From NCBI GenBank assembly GCA_964342855.1, contig CAYFIB010000001.1, forward strand, positions 117,313 to 181,312: a stretch of 64,000 bases of DNA, given 5' to 3'. The notes beneath the pieces are model-generated. The model was not told the DNA's origin, ran no database searches, and worked only from the letters and a program-made list of their open reading frames with translations. A program made the position numbers and the translations under genes. Each line of letters starts with the position of its first letter. Position 1 is the stretch's first letter. Origin of the DNA: JBCBJX01 sp964342855. Its GTDB lineage: Bacteria > Pseudomonadota > Alphaproteobacteria > Caulobacterales > Parvularculaceae. This document shows positions 27,001 through 34,283 of this stretch, in pieces.

Positions 27001-28801
27001 CGATATCGATGGTGCCGGTGTTGTAGACGTCGAGCGCCACGCCACTGTCAGCCCCGGACACCGTATCCGCCACGTTGATCGATATGTCGCCGACACCGTC
27101 GTGAGCGACAACTATGCCGTCGCCGGCCGATCCGGTGACGTCGCCGCCCGCGTTGATGGTGAGATCGGTCGCGGTCGCGCCCATCTGGACGTTGAAGCCG
27201 TTCTGGCCGCTGACGGCGCTGGCGGTCGTGATCGTCAGAGAACTGGCGCCCTCAAGGAAGGCGTTCACGCCGTCGCCGGAGCCGTCCGCATCCGCATCGC
27301 CCGTGATCGAGCCGTCCACTGCGACTACGAAGTCGCCGACATGGTACGAACCGCTGGTGATTTCGACGCCGTTGTCCCCTGCCGAGAGAGAGCCGTTGAC
27401 GGTGATGTCGAAGTTGGCGGTTCCGCTGGAGCTGAGTTCGACCGCATCTGCTCCCGCGGAGACGACGTCGCCCGTGACGAGAGCGACGACGTCGCCGACG
27501 CCATCATGATCCAAGTAAAACGCGTCATCGTCGGCAACGGTGATCGCGCCGTTCACGGTGACGCTGATGTTCCCTTCGCCGTCATGATCGACATCGACGC
27601 CTTCATCGCCGCCTGTAACGTTGATGTCGCCATTCGTCGTGATGACGATGTCGCCGGTTCCGTCGTGATTGACGTCGAAGGCGCCGTACGCGGAATCGAC
27701 GGCGCCGTTGGTGACGATGAGGATGTCGCCCATCCCGTCATGATCGACCTCGAAGATCTCGCCTTCGCGTGAATAGAGGTCGCCGTTGGCTGTGATGTTG
27801 ATATCGCCGGTTCCGTCGTGATCGACTTCGAACCCTTCATCGCCCGCTGAAACCAACGCGTTGGTCACGATGGTGATGTCGCCATCGCCGTCATGGTCGA
27901 TATTGAACGCGTCGCCGTCCAGGGTCGTCACGTCGCCATTTGTGGTGATCGTGATGTCGCCGTCCGCGCCTGCGCCATCCGCGCCGGCGCCGTAACGGTC
28001 GATATCAAAGCCGTTATCATAGGCGGTGAATGCGCCGTTGGTGACGATGGTGAGATCGCCGACGCCATCATGATCCGCATTGATCCCGTCCGATCCGCCG
28101 TCCGTCGTCGCGACGACGTTATTGAGGGTGAGCGCGACATTGCTCGTCGCCGCGGCGTCAACGTTGAGGTTGATGGCGTTCTCGTTGGCGTCAAGTTCTG
28201 AGACCGTTCCCGTCGAGACGAAATTTACATCGCCGCCGCCAGCGAGGACGTTGATGGCGACGCCGTTGTCGACGTCCGCCACGGTCAGATCGACGACGCC
28301 GAGGCCGCCCTGCTCGATAAGGACGCCGACGCCTCCGCCGTCGATGCTTCCCTCCACGAGGCCGGTGACGCCGCCGGCGCCGGTGTTGTTCAGGATGACG
28401 CCGTTGGCGCCGTAGATGGTCGAAGCGGAATTGAAGACGGTGAAGCGCTGGCCGACGTCGCCGGAGCTGAGAAAGACGAGGCCGTCGCCATCGGTGAGAA
28501 TATCCACCGGGGTCGCGGCGTCGCCGACATTCACCGTGACGTCGTCAACGTTGATCGTGAGACCGTTGATCGGCTGATCGTTCTCCTCGAGGCAGAGGAC
28601 GGTGTCGCCGGCGCGAGCTTGGTTGGACGCCGCGCCGTCGGAAATACAGCCCGTCGGCAGCGCCTGCGCCTGCGCGCCGCCGCCATAAACGCCAAGCATC
28701 GCCGCCACGGTCGAGACCGAGGCCGCGACCATCAGCTTGCGGGAGAGGCGTCCACTACCGGCTTTCCCGGCGGTCGTCGGCTTGAACTCGTCATTCGTCA
28801 T
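24098..28801 (-). CDS. Type V autotransporter with tandem acidic repeats in the passenger
   Basis: About 1,567 residues. An extended signal region (cleavage near GAQAQA) precedes a very long Gly/Asp-rich passenger predicted as a beta-helix. Its first half contains about nine 25-26-residue repeats built around DHDGxGDI, and degenerate copies continue to about residue 950. A linker rich in LTNSGS and GVLNIGNSPGAF, typical just before autotransporter barrels, leads to a C-terminal beta domain of about 280 residues ending FRLSKSF. The protein is displayed on or released from the surface; adhesion or biofilm roles are usual for such passengers but are not shown here. Start ATG 28801 has GAGG 9 bases upstream; ATG 28816 is also in frame. 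It stands alone, with its own terminator. Confidence 0.88.
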   Translation of the reverse strand: MTNDEFKPTTAGKAGSGRLSRKLMVAASVSTVAAMLGVYGGGAQAQALPTGCISDGAASNQARAGDTVLCLEENDQPINGLTINVDDVTVNVGDAATPVDILTDGDGLVFLSSGDVGQRFTVFNSASTIYGANGVILNNTGAGGVTGLVEGSIDGGGVGVLIEQGGLGVVDLTVADVDNGVAINVLAGGGDVNFVSTGTVSELDANENAINLNVDAAATSNVALTLNNVVATTDGGSDGINADHDGVGDLTIVTNGAFTAYDNGFDIDRYGAGADGAGADGDITITTNGDVTTLDGDAFNIDHDGDGDITIVTNALVSAGDEGFEVDHDGTGDINITANGDLYSREGEIFEVDHDGMGDILIVTNGAVDSAYGAFDVNHDGTGDIVITTNGDINVTGGDEGVDVDHDGEGNISVTVNGAITVADDDAFYLDHDGVGDVVALVTGDVVSAGADAVELSSSGTANFDITVNGSLSAGDNGVEITSGSYHVGDFVVAVDGSITGDADADGSGDGVNAFLEGASSLTITTASAVSGQNGFNVQMGATATDLTINAGGDVTGSAGDGIVVAHDGVGDISINVADTVSGADSGVALDVYNTGTIDIAVNNAIGTTGAGIQVLADSGATDVSVSATGEATGGAYGVRVQSGGTGSVSVNVNDATGDTADGVRVIAFNTAATDMTILASGNVSGAQYGIFANHFGAGALAITTDGAIDAGTIGIFGRHDGTGDIAITANGPIAAGNDGVVSFHDGAGDISINAAGDIVAAGNGVLTGHYGDGDTSVSIASGSSVTAAGFGVLSQHNGTGDIAIVAGGDIEAGDTALAVNQGGLGVVTITADGDLTGGARGILVAGGGSDLTITTSGSVTGGDSEGINASQVGEGDLTIVATGDVTGGASGDVLGVDAITAINTGSGATVVDVSGTVNGVTSWGIDVTTVAGAEVIVRNGAVVTGPAGSVIDRGVDTTTILTLEEGGVLDGRVFFLSGDDVFNEQGGSFTTAFGGDGVDTVNFTGAARTLTNSGSAGDSLEGFEIFNFNEGGITLAGAHLGLTEANFNAGVTVLDGSLEALTATIADGAELNARDGAVLTGDLANNGVLNIGNSPGAFTVDGNVAFGSTSVFIVEVDGTGHDQLITTGDVTLGGTLDLRFAGGLQLGENTRRIIDAGGAISGAFDAGVPGENGLLLANELEVDNVNGDINLVTTVRLASDINGLNANQTRVGDVLINQLFAPDLDADFGDLIEGVGGLTTAAELGAALTDLTPEGFDIGLRTMTVAQDRFTDLLSMRANRGSFVDHDGLYAWTALQPFSVSQGADGDATGFSGGAFTFAAGVGGYALGPVTIGGALGFTTFSGDQDGVRGDEAEGSLFQMAASAMSAMTVAGRAATWEADLAFATGSTDLTMALLDPATLADVSQEGSADISSVDIRTRLTVDGYENGALMVRPFVAAGLSVYGQDATTVGAGATALEVEAVDATRAEIALGAEATYRMSETLDLGGALSLVQYMGDTEHEFASRFGAAATGGEFVTEAGSVSTQFQIDAGLNYRPRPDIAVSAGVLAEFGDLSAVGGSFRLSKSF
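27490..28076 (-). repeat. Tandem 75-78-bp coding repeats in the autotransporter passenger
   Basis: Within this stretch the encoded protein repeats a DHDGxGDI(x)I(x)TNG unit every 25-26 residues. At DNA level copies share GATCATGATGGC-like cores (for example at 28064-28075 and near 27500-27511) but differ at third positions, so this is an old, diverged repeat array rather than a recent expansion. Confidence 0.8.
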
Positions 28802-29375
28802 GTCGTTGGTCCTCATGGTTTCAAAAAGGGGTCGACGGTTGGTCGCGGCGGGACGCGGAAGCGTTCAAAAAAATCTCGGGAAATGAGTCCGGAGGCGTCG
28901 TTTGGGTGGCGCTCTCTCGCACGCGCCCCGTTGGACCAGCGTGGTGGCGAGCCTGGTCGAAACCGTTGAACAGCGTTGAAATTGCGTTTGAACGTGAACG
29001 GCGGGGCCGTGCGCGGACGGCGCCTCACGAAGCCGTATGCTGATCTCCGCTTAAGCCGGCGCGAGTTCAACAATCCGTGAAAGGTTGATCGCCTGAGAGC
29101 TGAAACCCGCACGGTTGCAGGCTTTCCGGATCATTAGAGATCACTCTCTTTACGGATTTTCGTGGTTAACACGTCGGCGTCCATCGCCACGGACGACCAA
29201 ACTCCCGACGAGATCGCGTAAAACTCGGCTGCGCGCGCCGAACATCGCAACTCCCGCTCTGCTTGAAGCCCGTGAGCGCACCGACTATTCGACAGCGCTT
29301 GATGGCGTCGCCGACAAAGGCGGTTTCATAATTCCGTGGGAAACTGACCCGCGCTCACCCCAGCGACAGAAGACC
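28802..29375. other. Divergent intergenic region, autotransporter / sigma factor
   Basis: About 570 bases with no gene I can support. The frame open from 29115 into the sigma gene lacks coding character before 29376. Three TTGAA elements (28966-28970, 28976-28980, 28988-28992) spaced 10 and 12 bases apart lie on the autotransporter side and could be repeated half-sites. Promoters for both flanking genes must lie here. Confidence 0.45.
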
Positions 29376-29921
29376 ATGACCGAAGCGGCGACAGACAGGC
29401 AATTGATCCAACGCATCGCGAAAGGCGACCGCGCGGCCATGCGCGTGTTTTACGAGCGCTATCACGACGCCGCCTATCGGTTCATCCGCTCGCGCGGGGG
29501 CGACGAGTTTGAAGCGGCGGACGTGCTGCAGGACGCCATGATGGAAGTCTGGCGCGCGGCGGACCGCTTTCAGGGCGCCTCCAGCGCGCGCACCTGGCTC
29601 TTCTCCATCGCCCGCAACAAGATGATCGACCGCATTCGTAAAGGCAGCCGCATCGACCATTTCGACGAAGCCCCGGAGCAGGTGGACGACGCGCCTGGTC
29701 CGCATGCGGTGCTGGAAACGGTGGACGACCACGCGCTCCTGAAGTCGTGCGTAGAGAAACTGAGCGAAGCGCACCGGCGCGTCATTCACCTCGCCTTTTT
29801 CGAAGATATGACGTATCCGGATATTTCTGAGATCGAGCGCGTCGCCGTCGGCACCATCAAGACGCGGATTTTCCACGCCAAGAAGCTGTTGATGTCGTGC
29901 CTCTCCGCCGCGCTTGCTTAA
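29376..29921 (+). CDS. ECF-type sigma-70 family RNA polymerase sigma factor
   Basis: 181 residues with only regions 2 and 4, the ECF layout. Region 2 spans roughly residues 8-85 (YHDAAYRFIRSRGG, ADVLQDAMMEVWR, ARTWLFSIARNKMIDRIR); region 4 spans roughly 120-175 (LSEAHRRVIHLAFFEDMTYPDIS and VGTIKTRIFHAKKLL). I chose the ATG at 29376 because it begins the conserved domain; the frame upstream has no family match. It converges with the anti-sigma-like gene, their stop codons overlapping by 4 bases, which is an unusual arrangement for an ECF pair. It redirects RNA polymerase to a stress or envelope regulon, probably including the genes downstream. Confidence 0.9.
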   Translation: MTEAATDRQLIQRIAKGDRAAMRVFYERYHDAAYRFIRSRGGDEFEAADVLQDAMMEVWRAADRFQGASSARTWLFSIARNKMIDRIRKGSRIDHFDEAPEQVDDAPGPHAVLETVDDHALLKSCVEKLSEAHRRVIHLAFFEDMTYPDISEIERVAVGTIKTRIFHAKKLLMSCLSAALA

Positions 29922-30520
29922 TAGCCCGTCACGCTCTCGATGAGATCAGTCCGGGCATTCAGCAGCTCCGCCCCGCGCGCGCTCGCCTCGGCGTCGTCGA
30001 ACCGGACGCGATAGAGCCCGAGCGCGCTCGGTCCCGCGATGATCTCGCCGCTGATGGCTTGCAGGAGGCGCGTGACGTCGTCGATCTTGGCGTCCGGCGT
30101 GAACGCGACCGTGAGCACGTGCTCGACCTGTTGTTCGGAGACCGGGACGAACTGCGCCTCCGGCCCCGAACCGTTCTGCATGGGGACGGCGGCGATCTGC
30201 CAGATCAGAACCGCGACCGCCGCGAGCCCCGCCGTCTGCAGCGCGGAGAAGCGCTGGGTGCGGAGAAACCGGGGAAAATTGTCATTGACGGGTCCCGCTT
30301 TCGTCTCGGTCTCGATGGCGCGCGACAGCCGCGCCCAGCCGAACTCAGTTTCGGGAACGTCCGTCTCGGAAACCGCGCGCAAACTGCTGGCGAGCCGCAG
30401 GTCCGCCTTCAGAGCCGAGGAGCGCTCGGCCTCTGCGAGCAGAGCGGCTTCGTCCTCCGCAGACAGGCGCCCGGCGATGTAGTCGCGAACGCGCGGGTCG
30501 ATCGGGTCATCGTCAGTCAT
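29918..30520 (-). CDS. Membrane anti-sigma-factor-like protein with subtilase-propeptide-like periplasmic domain
   Basis: 200 residues: an acidic cytoplasmic part (1-90) beginning DPRVRDYIAGRLSAEDEAALL, as in zinc-less anti-sigma domains; one membrane helix at about 92-113; and a periplasmic part where residues 133-198 (VEHVLTVAFTPDAK, GEIIAGPSALGLYRVRF, ARTDLIESV) resemble the N-terminal propeptide/inhibitor domains of subtilases such as fervidolysin. It is encoded tail-to-tail with the sigma factor and 1.4 kb from a subtilase gene. Proposed role: hold the sigma factor at the membrane, with the periplasmic domain as sensor or protease ligand. This is inference; no database search was possible. 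Confidence 0.75.
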   Translation of the reverse strand: MTDDDPIDPRVRDYIAGRLSAEDEAALLAEAERSSALKADLRLASSLRAVSETDVPETEFGWARLSRAIETETKAGPVNDNFPRFLRTQRFSALQTAGLAAVAVLIWQIAAVPMQNGSGPEAQFVPVSEQQVEHVLTVAFTPDAKIDDVTRLLQAISGEIIAGPSALGLYRVRFDDAEASARGAELLNARTDLIESVTGY

Positions 30521-30640
30521 GGCGTCCTCTCTCGGGGCGTCGGGTACGAGCGGTCAAGTCCGTTCATCCGCTTAGTCGCGCGAACCGGCGCAATGGTTTC
30601 GTCCCTTTTTTATTTTTCGACCGATCCATGCGCCACGCCC

Positions 30641-31843
30641 ATGAGACGATGGCTGCGACGAACGGTCTGTGCGCTCTCTGGAGCCCTGATCATCGCTCCA
30701 GCCATTGCGAACGCTGAGGAGCTCGGTCCGCGCCTCAGCGCCGAGGCGCGCCTACGATATGAGCTGGCAGAAGACGCCGACGCCGGAACGAGCAGCGACG
30801 CCCTCGCCGCCCGCCTGCGCACGACGGCGGAGGCGCCGCTGTTCGCCGGATGGAGCGCCCTCGGCGAATTGGAGTTCATCGGCGCTGCTTCCGATGAAGA
30901 GGCGGACCAACACCGCGTTCGCCCGCTGGCGCATGACATCGACGCCGTCGATCTCAATCGCCTCCAGCTTCACTGGACGGGTTCTGATCGCCAGTTGACG
31001 CTCGGCCGTCAGCGTATCGAGCTGGATGACAGCCGCTTTCTCGGCTCATCGCCGTTTCGCCTCAACGATAGAACCTTCGACGCCGCCACCGGCTCGGCGC
31101 TCATCGCCGAGCGCGTCTCCGTGGAGGTCGGCGCCTTCTGGAGAGTGCAGACGCCCGCCGGCCCGCGCAGCGATGTCGGCGTTCTGGAAGGCGAAAGCTG
31201 GTTTCTGAACGCCAGCGCGGCGACCGGGCTCGGTCAGATGACGGCCTTTCACTATGCGCTCGACCTCGACGACGGCCTCGGCGCCCCCGCGAGCAATGCG
31301 CGCTCGAGCGCGACGACAGGACTGCGTATCGAACGTCGGGTTCCTTTGGTGGACTACCTTGTCGATCTTGAAGCGGCTTTCGCGACCCAGACGGCCTTCG
31401 CCGGAAACCCAACGCAGTACGATGCAGAGTACTATGTCGTCGGCGTCTCCGCGGTCGGCGAATTTCTAGAGGTCGGCGCCCGTTACGAAGAACTCGGCGC
31501 CGATGAGGGCGGCGCCTTCCAGACGCCGCTCGCCAATCTCCACGCCTTCAACGGTCGCGCCGACATCTTCACGACGACGCCCGACGCCGGGCTGATCGAC
31601 GCTACGGTTGAACTTGTCATCCGTCAGCCGGGCGCGAGCTGGCTGCGCAGCCCGGCGCTTTCCATCGCTTTTCACGACTTTGAAGCCTCGCGCGGAGACA
31701 CGCAGTACGGGCGCGAATGGGATGTCCGCTTCACCGCCGCGCTGTTCGGACAGCCGGTCGGGATTGAATACGCCGACTACCGCGCCGACCGCTTCCCGCA
31801 GGACACCCGGCGCCTCTTCGTTTTCGCCCAACGACGTTTCTAG
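30641..31843 (+). CDS. Outer-membrane porin of the alginate-export-like type
   Basis: 400 residues with a signal peptide (cleavage near AIANA, about residue 24), then a beta-barrel pattern with the LTLGRQRIELDDSRFLGSSPFRLNDRTFDA segment typical of alginate-export (PF13372-like) porins, and a C-terminal FAQRRF ending with Phe. The start is ATG 30641, the first Met of the signal peptide; the frame is open much further upstream, antisense to the anti-sigma gene. It lies 41 bases before the subtilase gene, so the two may be cotranscribed. Substrate unknown. Confidence 0.82.
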   Translation: MRRWLRRTVCALSGALIIAPAIANAEELGPRLSAEARLRYELAEDADAGTSSDALAARLRTTAEAPLFAGWSALGELEFIGAASDEEADQHRVRPLAHDIDAVDLNRLQLHWTGSDRQLTLGRQRIELDDSRFLGSSPFRLNDRTFDAATGSALIAERVSVEVGAFWRVQTPAGPRSDVGVLEGESWFLNASAATGLGQMTAFHYALDLDDGLGAPASNARSSATTGLRIERRVPLVDYLVDLEAAFATQTAFAGNPTQYDAEYYVVGVSAVGEFLEVGARYEELGADEGGAFQTPLANLHAFNGRADIFTTTPDAGLIDATVELVIRQPGASWLRSPALSIAFHDFEASRGDTQYGREWDVRFTAALFGQPVGIEYADYRADRFPQDTRRLFVFAQRRF

Positions 31844-31884
31844 ATTTTTTTTGAACCTTCCGGCGCGGAGGACGACCAACCGGC

Positions 31885-33084
31885 ATGACCCAGCATCGGC
31901 ACTCCCCCCGCAAGGCTCTCCTCGCCGCCGCTTCCGTCCTCGCCGCATACGCTGTGGCCGGCTGCGAGACCGTGCGCCTCAACCCGGCGCCGCCAGCGGA
32001 GATTTCAGCCGACAAGGATGACGTCGTCGATCGGCGCGAAATCGTCGTGCTGGTGAATACGGCGAGCGCCTCCGACGAATTGCAACGCAAGTCCTGGCGT
32101 CTCGGCTACCGACTGAAGTCCAAACATGTCCTCCCGGAGCTGGACCTCGTTCTTCTGACTTTCACAATTCCGAATGGCATGGATGGCGGCTCCGCGATCC
32201 GCGAACTCGAAGCGCTTGAAGCGGCGGCGACGGCGGGCGTCAATCATGGTTACACGGTGCAGGCGGATGAAACCGCGTCATCCATGCGCCACTACGCCAA
32301 CAAACTGATCGGCTGGCCTTCCGAAGGATGCCCGGCGCAGCGGCGCATCGGCGTCATAGACGCCGGAATCGGCGCCGCGGCGGAGCGGTTTACGAAAGCG
32401 CGCATCACGGAGCGCGATTTCACAACCGCCGAACCAAAACGCTCCGATCACGGCGAAACCATCACCGCGCTGATCGCTGGCGACGGACGGTTGACGGATG
32501 CTTCGATCTATCTTGCCGGCGTCATTTCCGACACGCCACAGATGCAGGCGGCGAGCGGTGTGGATCGGATAGTGCTCGCGCTCGACTGGCTTCTCGGCCA
32601 AGACGTCGACGTCATCAACATCTCGCTCGCGGGCCCCTACAACAAGATTCTCGACCGCGCTTTCGATCAAGCCGCCAAGAACGGCGTCGTGATCGTCGCC
32701 GCAGGCGGCAACGCCGGTCCGAGCTCTCCGCCCCGCTATCCGGCGGCCTTCGCGAGCGTCATCGCCGTGACCGCCGTCAACGCGGACGGCGCTCTGCACG
32801 ACAACGCCGTCCGTGGGCCGCACATTGATTTCGCTGCTCCGGGCGTCGACATCGCGGTGCCGCCGCCGGGCGTCGCGCGATACACGTCGGGCACGTCCAT
32901 CGCCGCCCCGTTCGTGACGGCGCGCATCGCCGCAGACGCGTCTCTCGTCACCGTAACCGACGTACGCACCCTGAAATCCGCGCTCGCGCAGGGCGCTGTT
33001 GATCTGGGCCCGCAAGGCCCGGACCCGGAATTTGGCCTCGGCCTCATCACGACGCCGCCAGGCTGCGGACGCTCCGAAACCTGA
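31885..33084 (+). CDS. Subtilisin-like (S8) serine protease, lipoprotein
   Basis: 399 residues. A lipoprotein signal with Cys27 (AVAGC) anchors the protein in the envelope. Residues ~50-125 look like a propeptide (REIVVLVNTASASDELQRKSW, then LPELDLVLLTF). The catalytic triad is complete: Asp159 in GVIDAG, His189 in DHGET, Ser338 in SGTSIAAPF, with oxyanion Asn276 in AGGNAG. It sits close to a sigma/anti-sigma pair whose anti-sigma resembles a subtilase propeptide, so it may process the anti-sigma or be inhibited by it. That link is inference; a degradative role is also possible. Confidence 0.87.
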   Translation: MTQHRHSPRKALLAAASVLAAYAVAGCETVRLNPAPPAEISADKDDVVDRREIVVLVNTASASDELQRKSWRLGYRLKSKHVLPELDLVLLTFTIPNGMDGGSAIRELEALEAAATAGVNHGYTVQADETASSMRHYANKLIGWPSEGCPAQRRIGVIDAGIGAAAERFTKARITERDFTTAEPKRSDHGETITALIAGDGRLTDASIYLAGVISDTPQMQAASGVDRIVLALDWLLGQDVDVINISLAGPYNKILDRAFDQAAKNGVVIVAAGGNAGPSSPPRYPAAFASVIAVTAVNADGALHDNAVRGPHIDFAAPGVDIAVPPPGVARYTSGTSIAAPFVTARIAADASLVTVTDVRTLKSALAQGAVDLGPQGPDPEFGLGLITTPPGCGRSET

Positions 33085-33128
33085 ACGCCGCGCCTCCCTC
33101 CCCATCAAGCCAGCGAGAAGATGCCATC

Positions 33129-34244
33129 ATGACCGCCGCCACCGCCCTTAAAACCCCGAAATCGCAAAACGCCGCCAAGCCTGCCGCGCCCGCCTCCGAC
33201 AAGAAGACCGACATTTCTTTCTCAGGCGGCCTGAAAAATTTCCTGCAAACGCAGGGCATTGCGCTGGCGTTCACATCCTATCAGAGCGGCAATCTCTATA
33301 TCTTCGGGCACGGACGGGATGGGAAATTGTCGCTGCATCAGGCGGCCTACCCGCAGGCCATGGGCGTCGTCGGCGACGCGAACCGGCTCTATCTCGCCTC
33401 GCACAGTCAGATCGTTCGTCTCGAGAATGTTCTGGCGCCCGGCCAACTCGCCAACGACAAGCACGATCGCGTCTACGTGCCGCGCAATTTTCAGACGACC
33501 GGGGCCGTCAGCCTTCATGAGATCGGCATTCGCGACAACGGCAAGCTCGTTTTCGTCAACACGCAGTATTCCTGCCTGTGCGAATTCAGCCTGACGCACA
33601 GCTTCAAGCCGATCTGGAAACCTAAATTCATCTCCAAACTCGCGCCGGAAGACCGGTGCCACCTCAACGGCCTCGCCATGCGCGACGGCGCGCCGCGTTA
33701 TGTCACCGCCGTCTGCCGCTCTGACGTCGTCGATGGCTGGCGCGACCGCCGCCACGACGGCGGCGTCATCATCGATATCGAGACGGATGAAATCATCGCC
33801 GAAAACCTTTCCATGCCGCATTCGCCGCGCTGGCACGCGGGGAAGGTCTGGGTTGTGAATTCCGGCACCGGCGAATTCGGCTGGATCGACGAGGCGACGA
33901 AATCGTTCAAGCCTGTCGCCTTCTGCCCGGGCTTTGTTCGCGGCCTCGCCTTCCACAACGGCTATGCGATCGTCACGCTGTCGAAGCCGCGCTACAAACG
34001 TTTCGACGGCCTCGCTCTCGCCGACAGAATGGACGAGAAAGACGCCGATCCGTGGTGCGGCGTGCAGATCATCTCGTTGCAGGACGGATCGGTCGCTCAG
34101 TGGATCCGCTTTGACGGCGCCGTGCAGGAACTGTTCGACGTCTGCGTCCTGCCGGGCGTGAAGGACGCGATCACCCTCGGCCCGCAATCGGCGGAAATTC
34201 AGACCTTCGTGACGATCGAGCAACCGGCCGGCGCAGAATTCTGA
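33129..34244 (+). CDS. TIGR03032/DUF4915-like beta-propeller protein
   Basis: 371 residues. After a Lys/Ala/Pro-rich N-terminal tail of about 30 residues comes the family stretch GLKNFLQTQGIALAFTSYQSGNLY, then repeated strand pairs typical of a propeller, with DRCHLNGLAMRDGAPRYVTAV and SMPHSPRWHAGKVWVVNSGTGEFGWID as the strongest TIGR03032-like signatures. No signal peptide or membrane segment is seen. Members of the family are often near tetratricopeptide or extracellular-polymer genes, and their biochemical role is not established. It follows the subtilase gene by 44 bases and may be cotranscribed. Confidence 0.82.
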   Translation: MTAATALKTPKSQNAAKPAAPASDKKTDISFSGGLKNFLQTQGIALAFTSYQSGNLYIFGHGRDGKLSLHQAAYPQAMGVVGDANRLYLASHSQIVRLENVLAPGQLANDKHDRVYVPRNFQTTGAVSLHEIGIRDNGKLVFVNTQYSCLCEFSLTHSFKPIWKPKFISKLAPEDRCHLNGLAMRDGAPRYVTAVCRSDVVDGWRDRRHDGGVIIDIETDEIIAENLSMPHSPRWHAGKVWVVNSGTGEFGWIDEATKSFKPVAFCPGFVRGLAFHNGYAIVTLSKPRYKRFDGLALADRMDEKDADPWCGVQIISLQDGSVAQWIRFDGAVQELFDVCVLPGVKDAITLGPQSAEIQTFVTIEQPAGAEF

Positions 34245-34248
34245 ACGA

Positions 34249-34273
34249 ACGGCTCGCAAAGGCGCCGAGCCGT
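34249..34273. terminator. Hairpin between convergent genes
   Basis: ACGGCTCG (34249-34256) pairs with CGAGCCGT (34266-34273) across a 9-base loop, lying in the 39-base gap between the TIGR03032-like gene and the end of the symporter gene. No T-run on either strand. It could act in both directions. Confidence 0.45.
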
Positions 34274-34283
34274 CGGGGCCACG

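Noticed and set aside
24299..27772. Very long open frames antisense to the autotransporter
   Set aside because: They arise from the regular Gly/Asp-rich repeats and high GC on the other strand; products are Arg/Ser/Ala-rich without domains.
27490..28076. Regular repeats as a possible CRISPR array
   Set aside because: Repeats encode DHDGxGD units in frame, vary at third codon positions and have no unique spacers.
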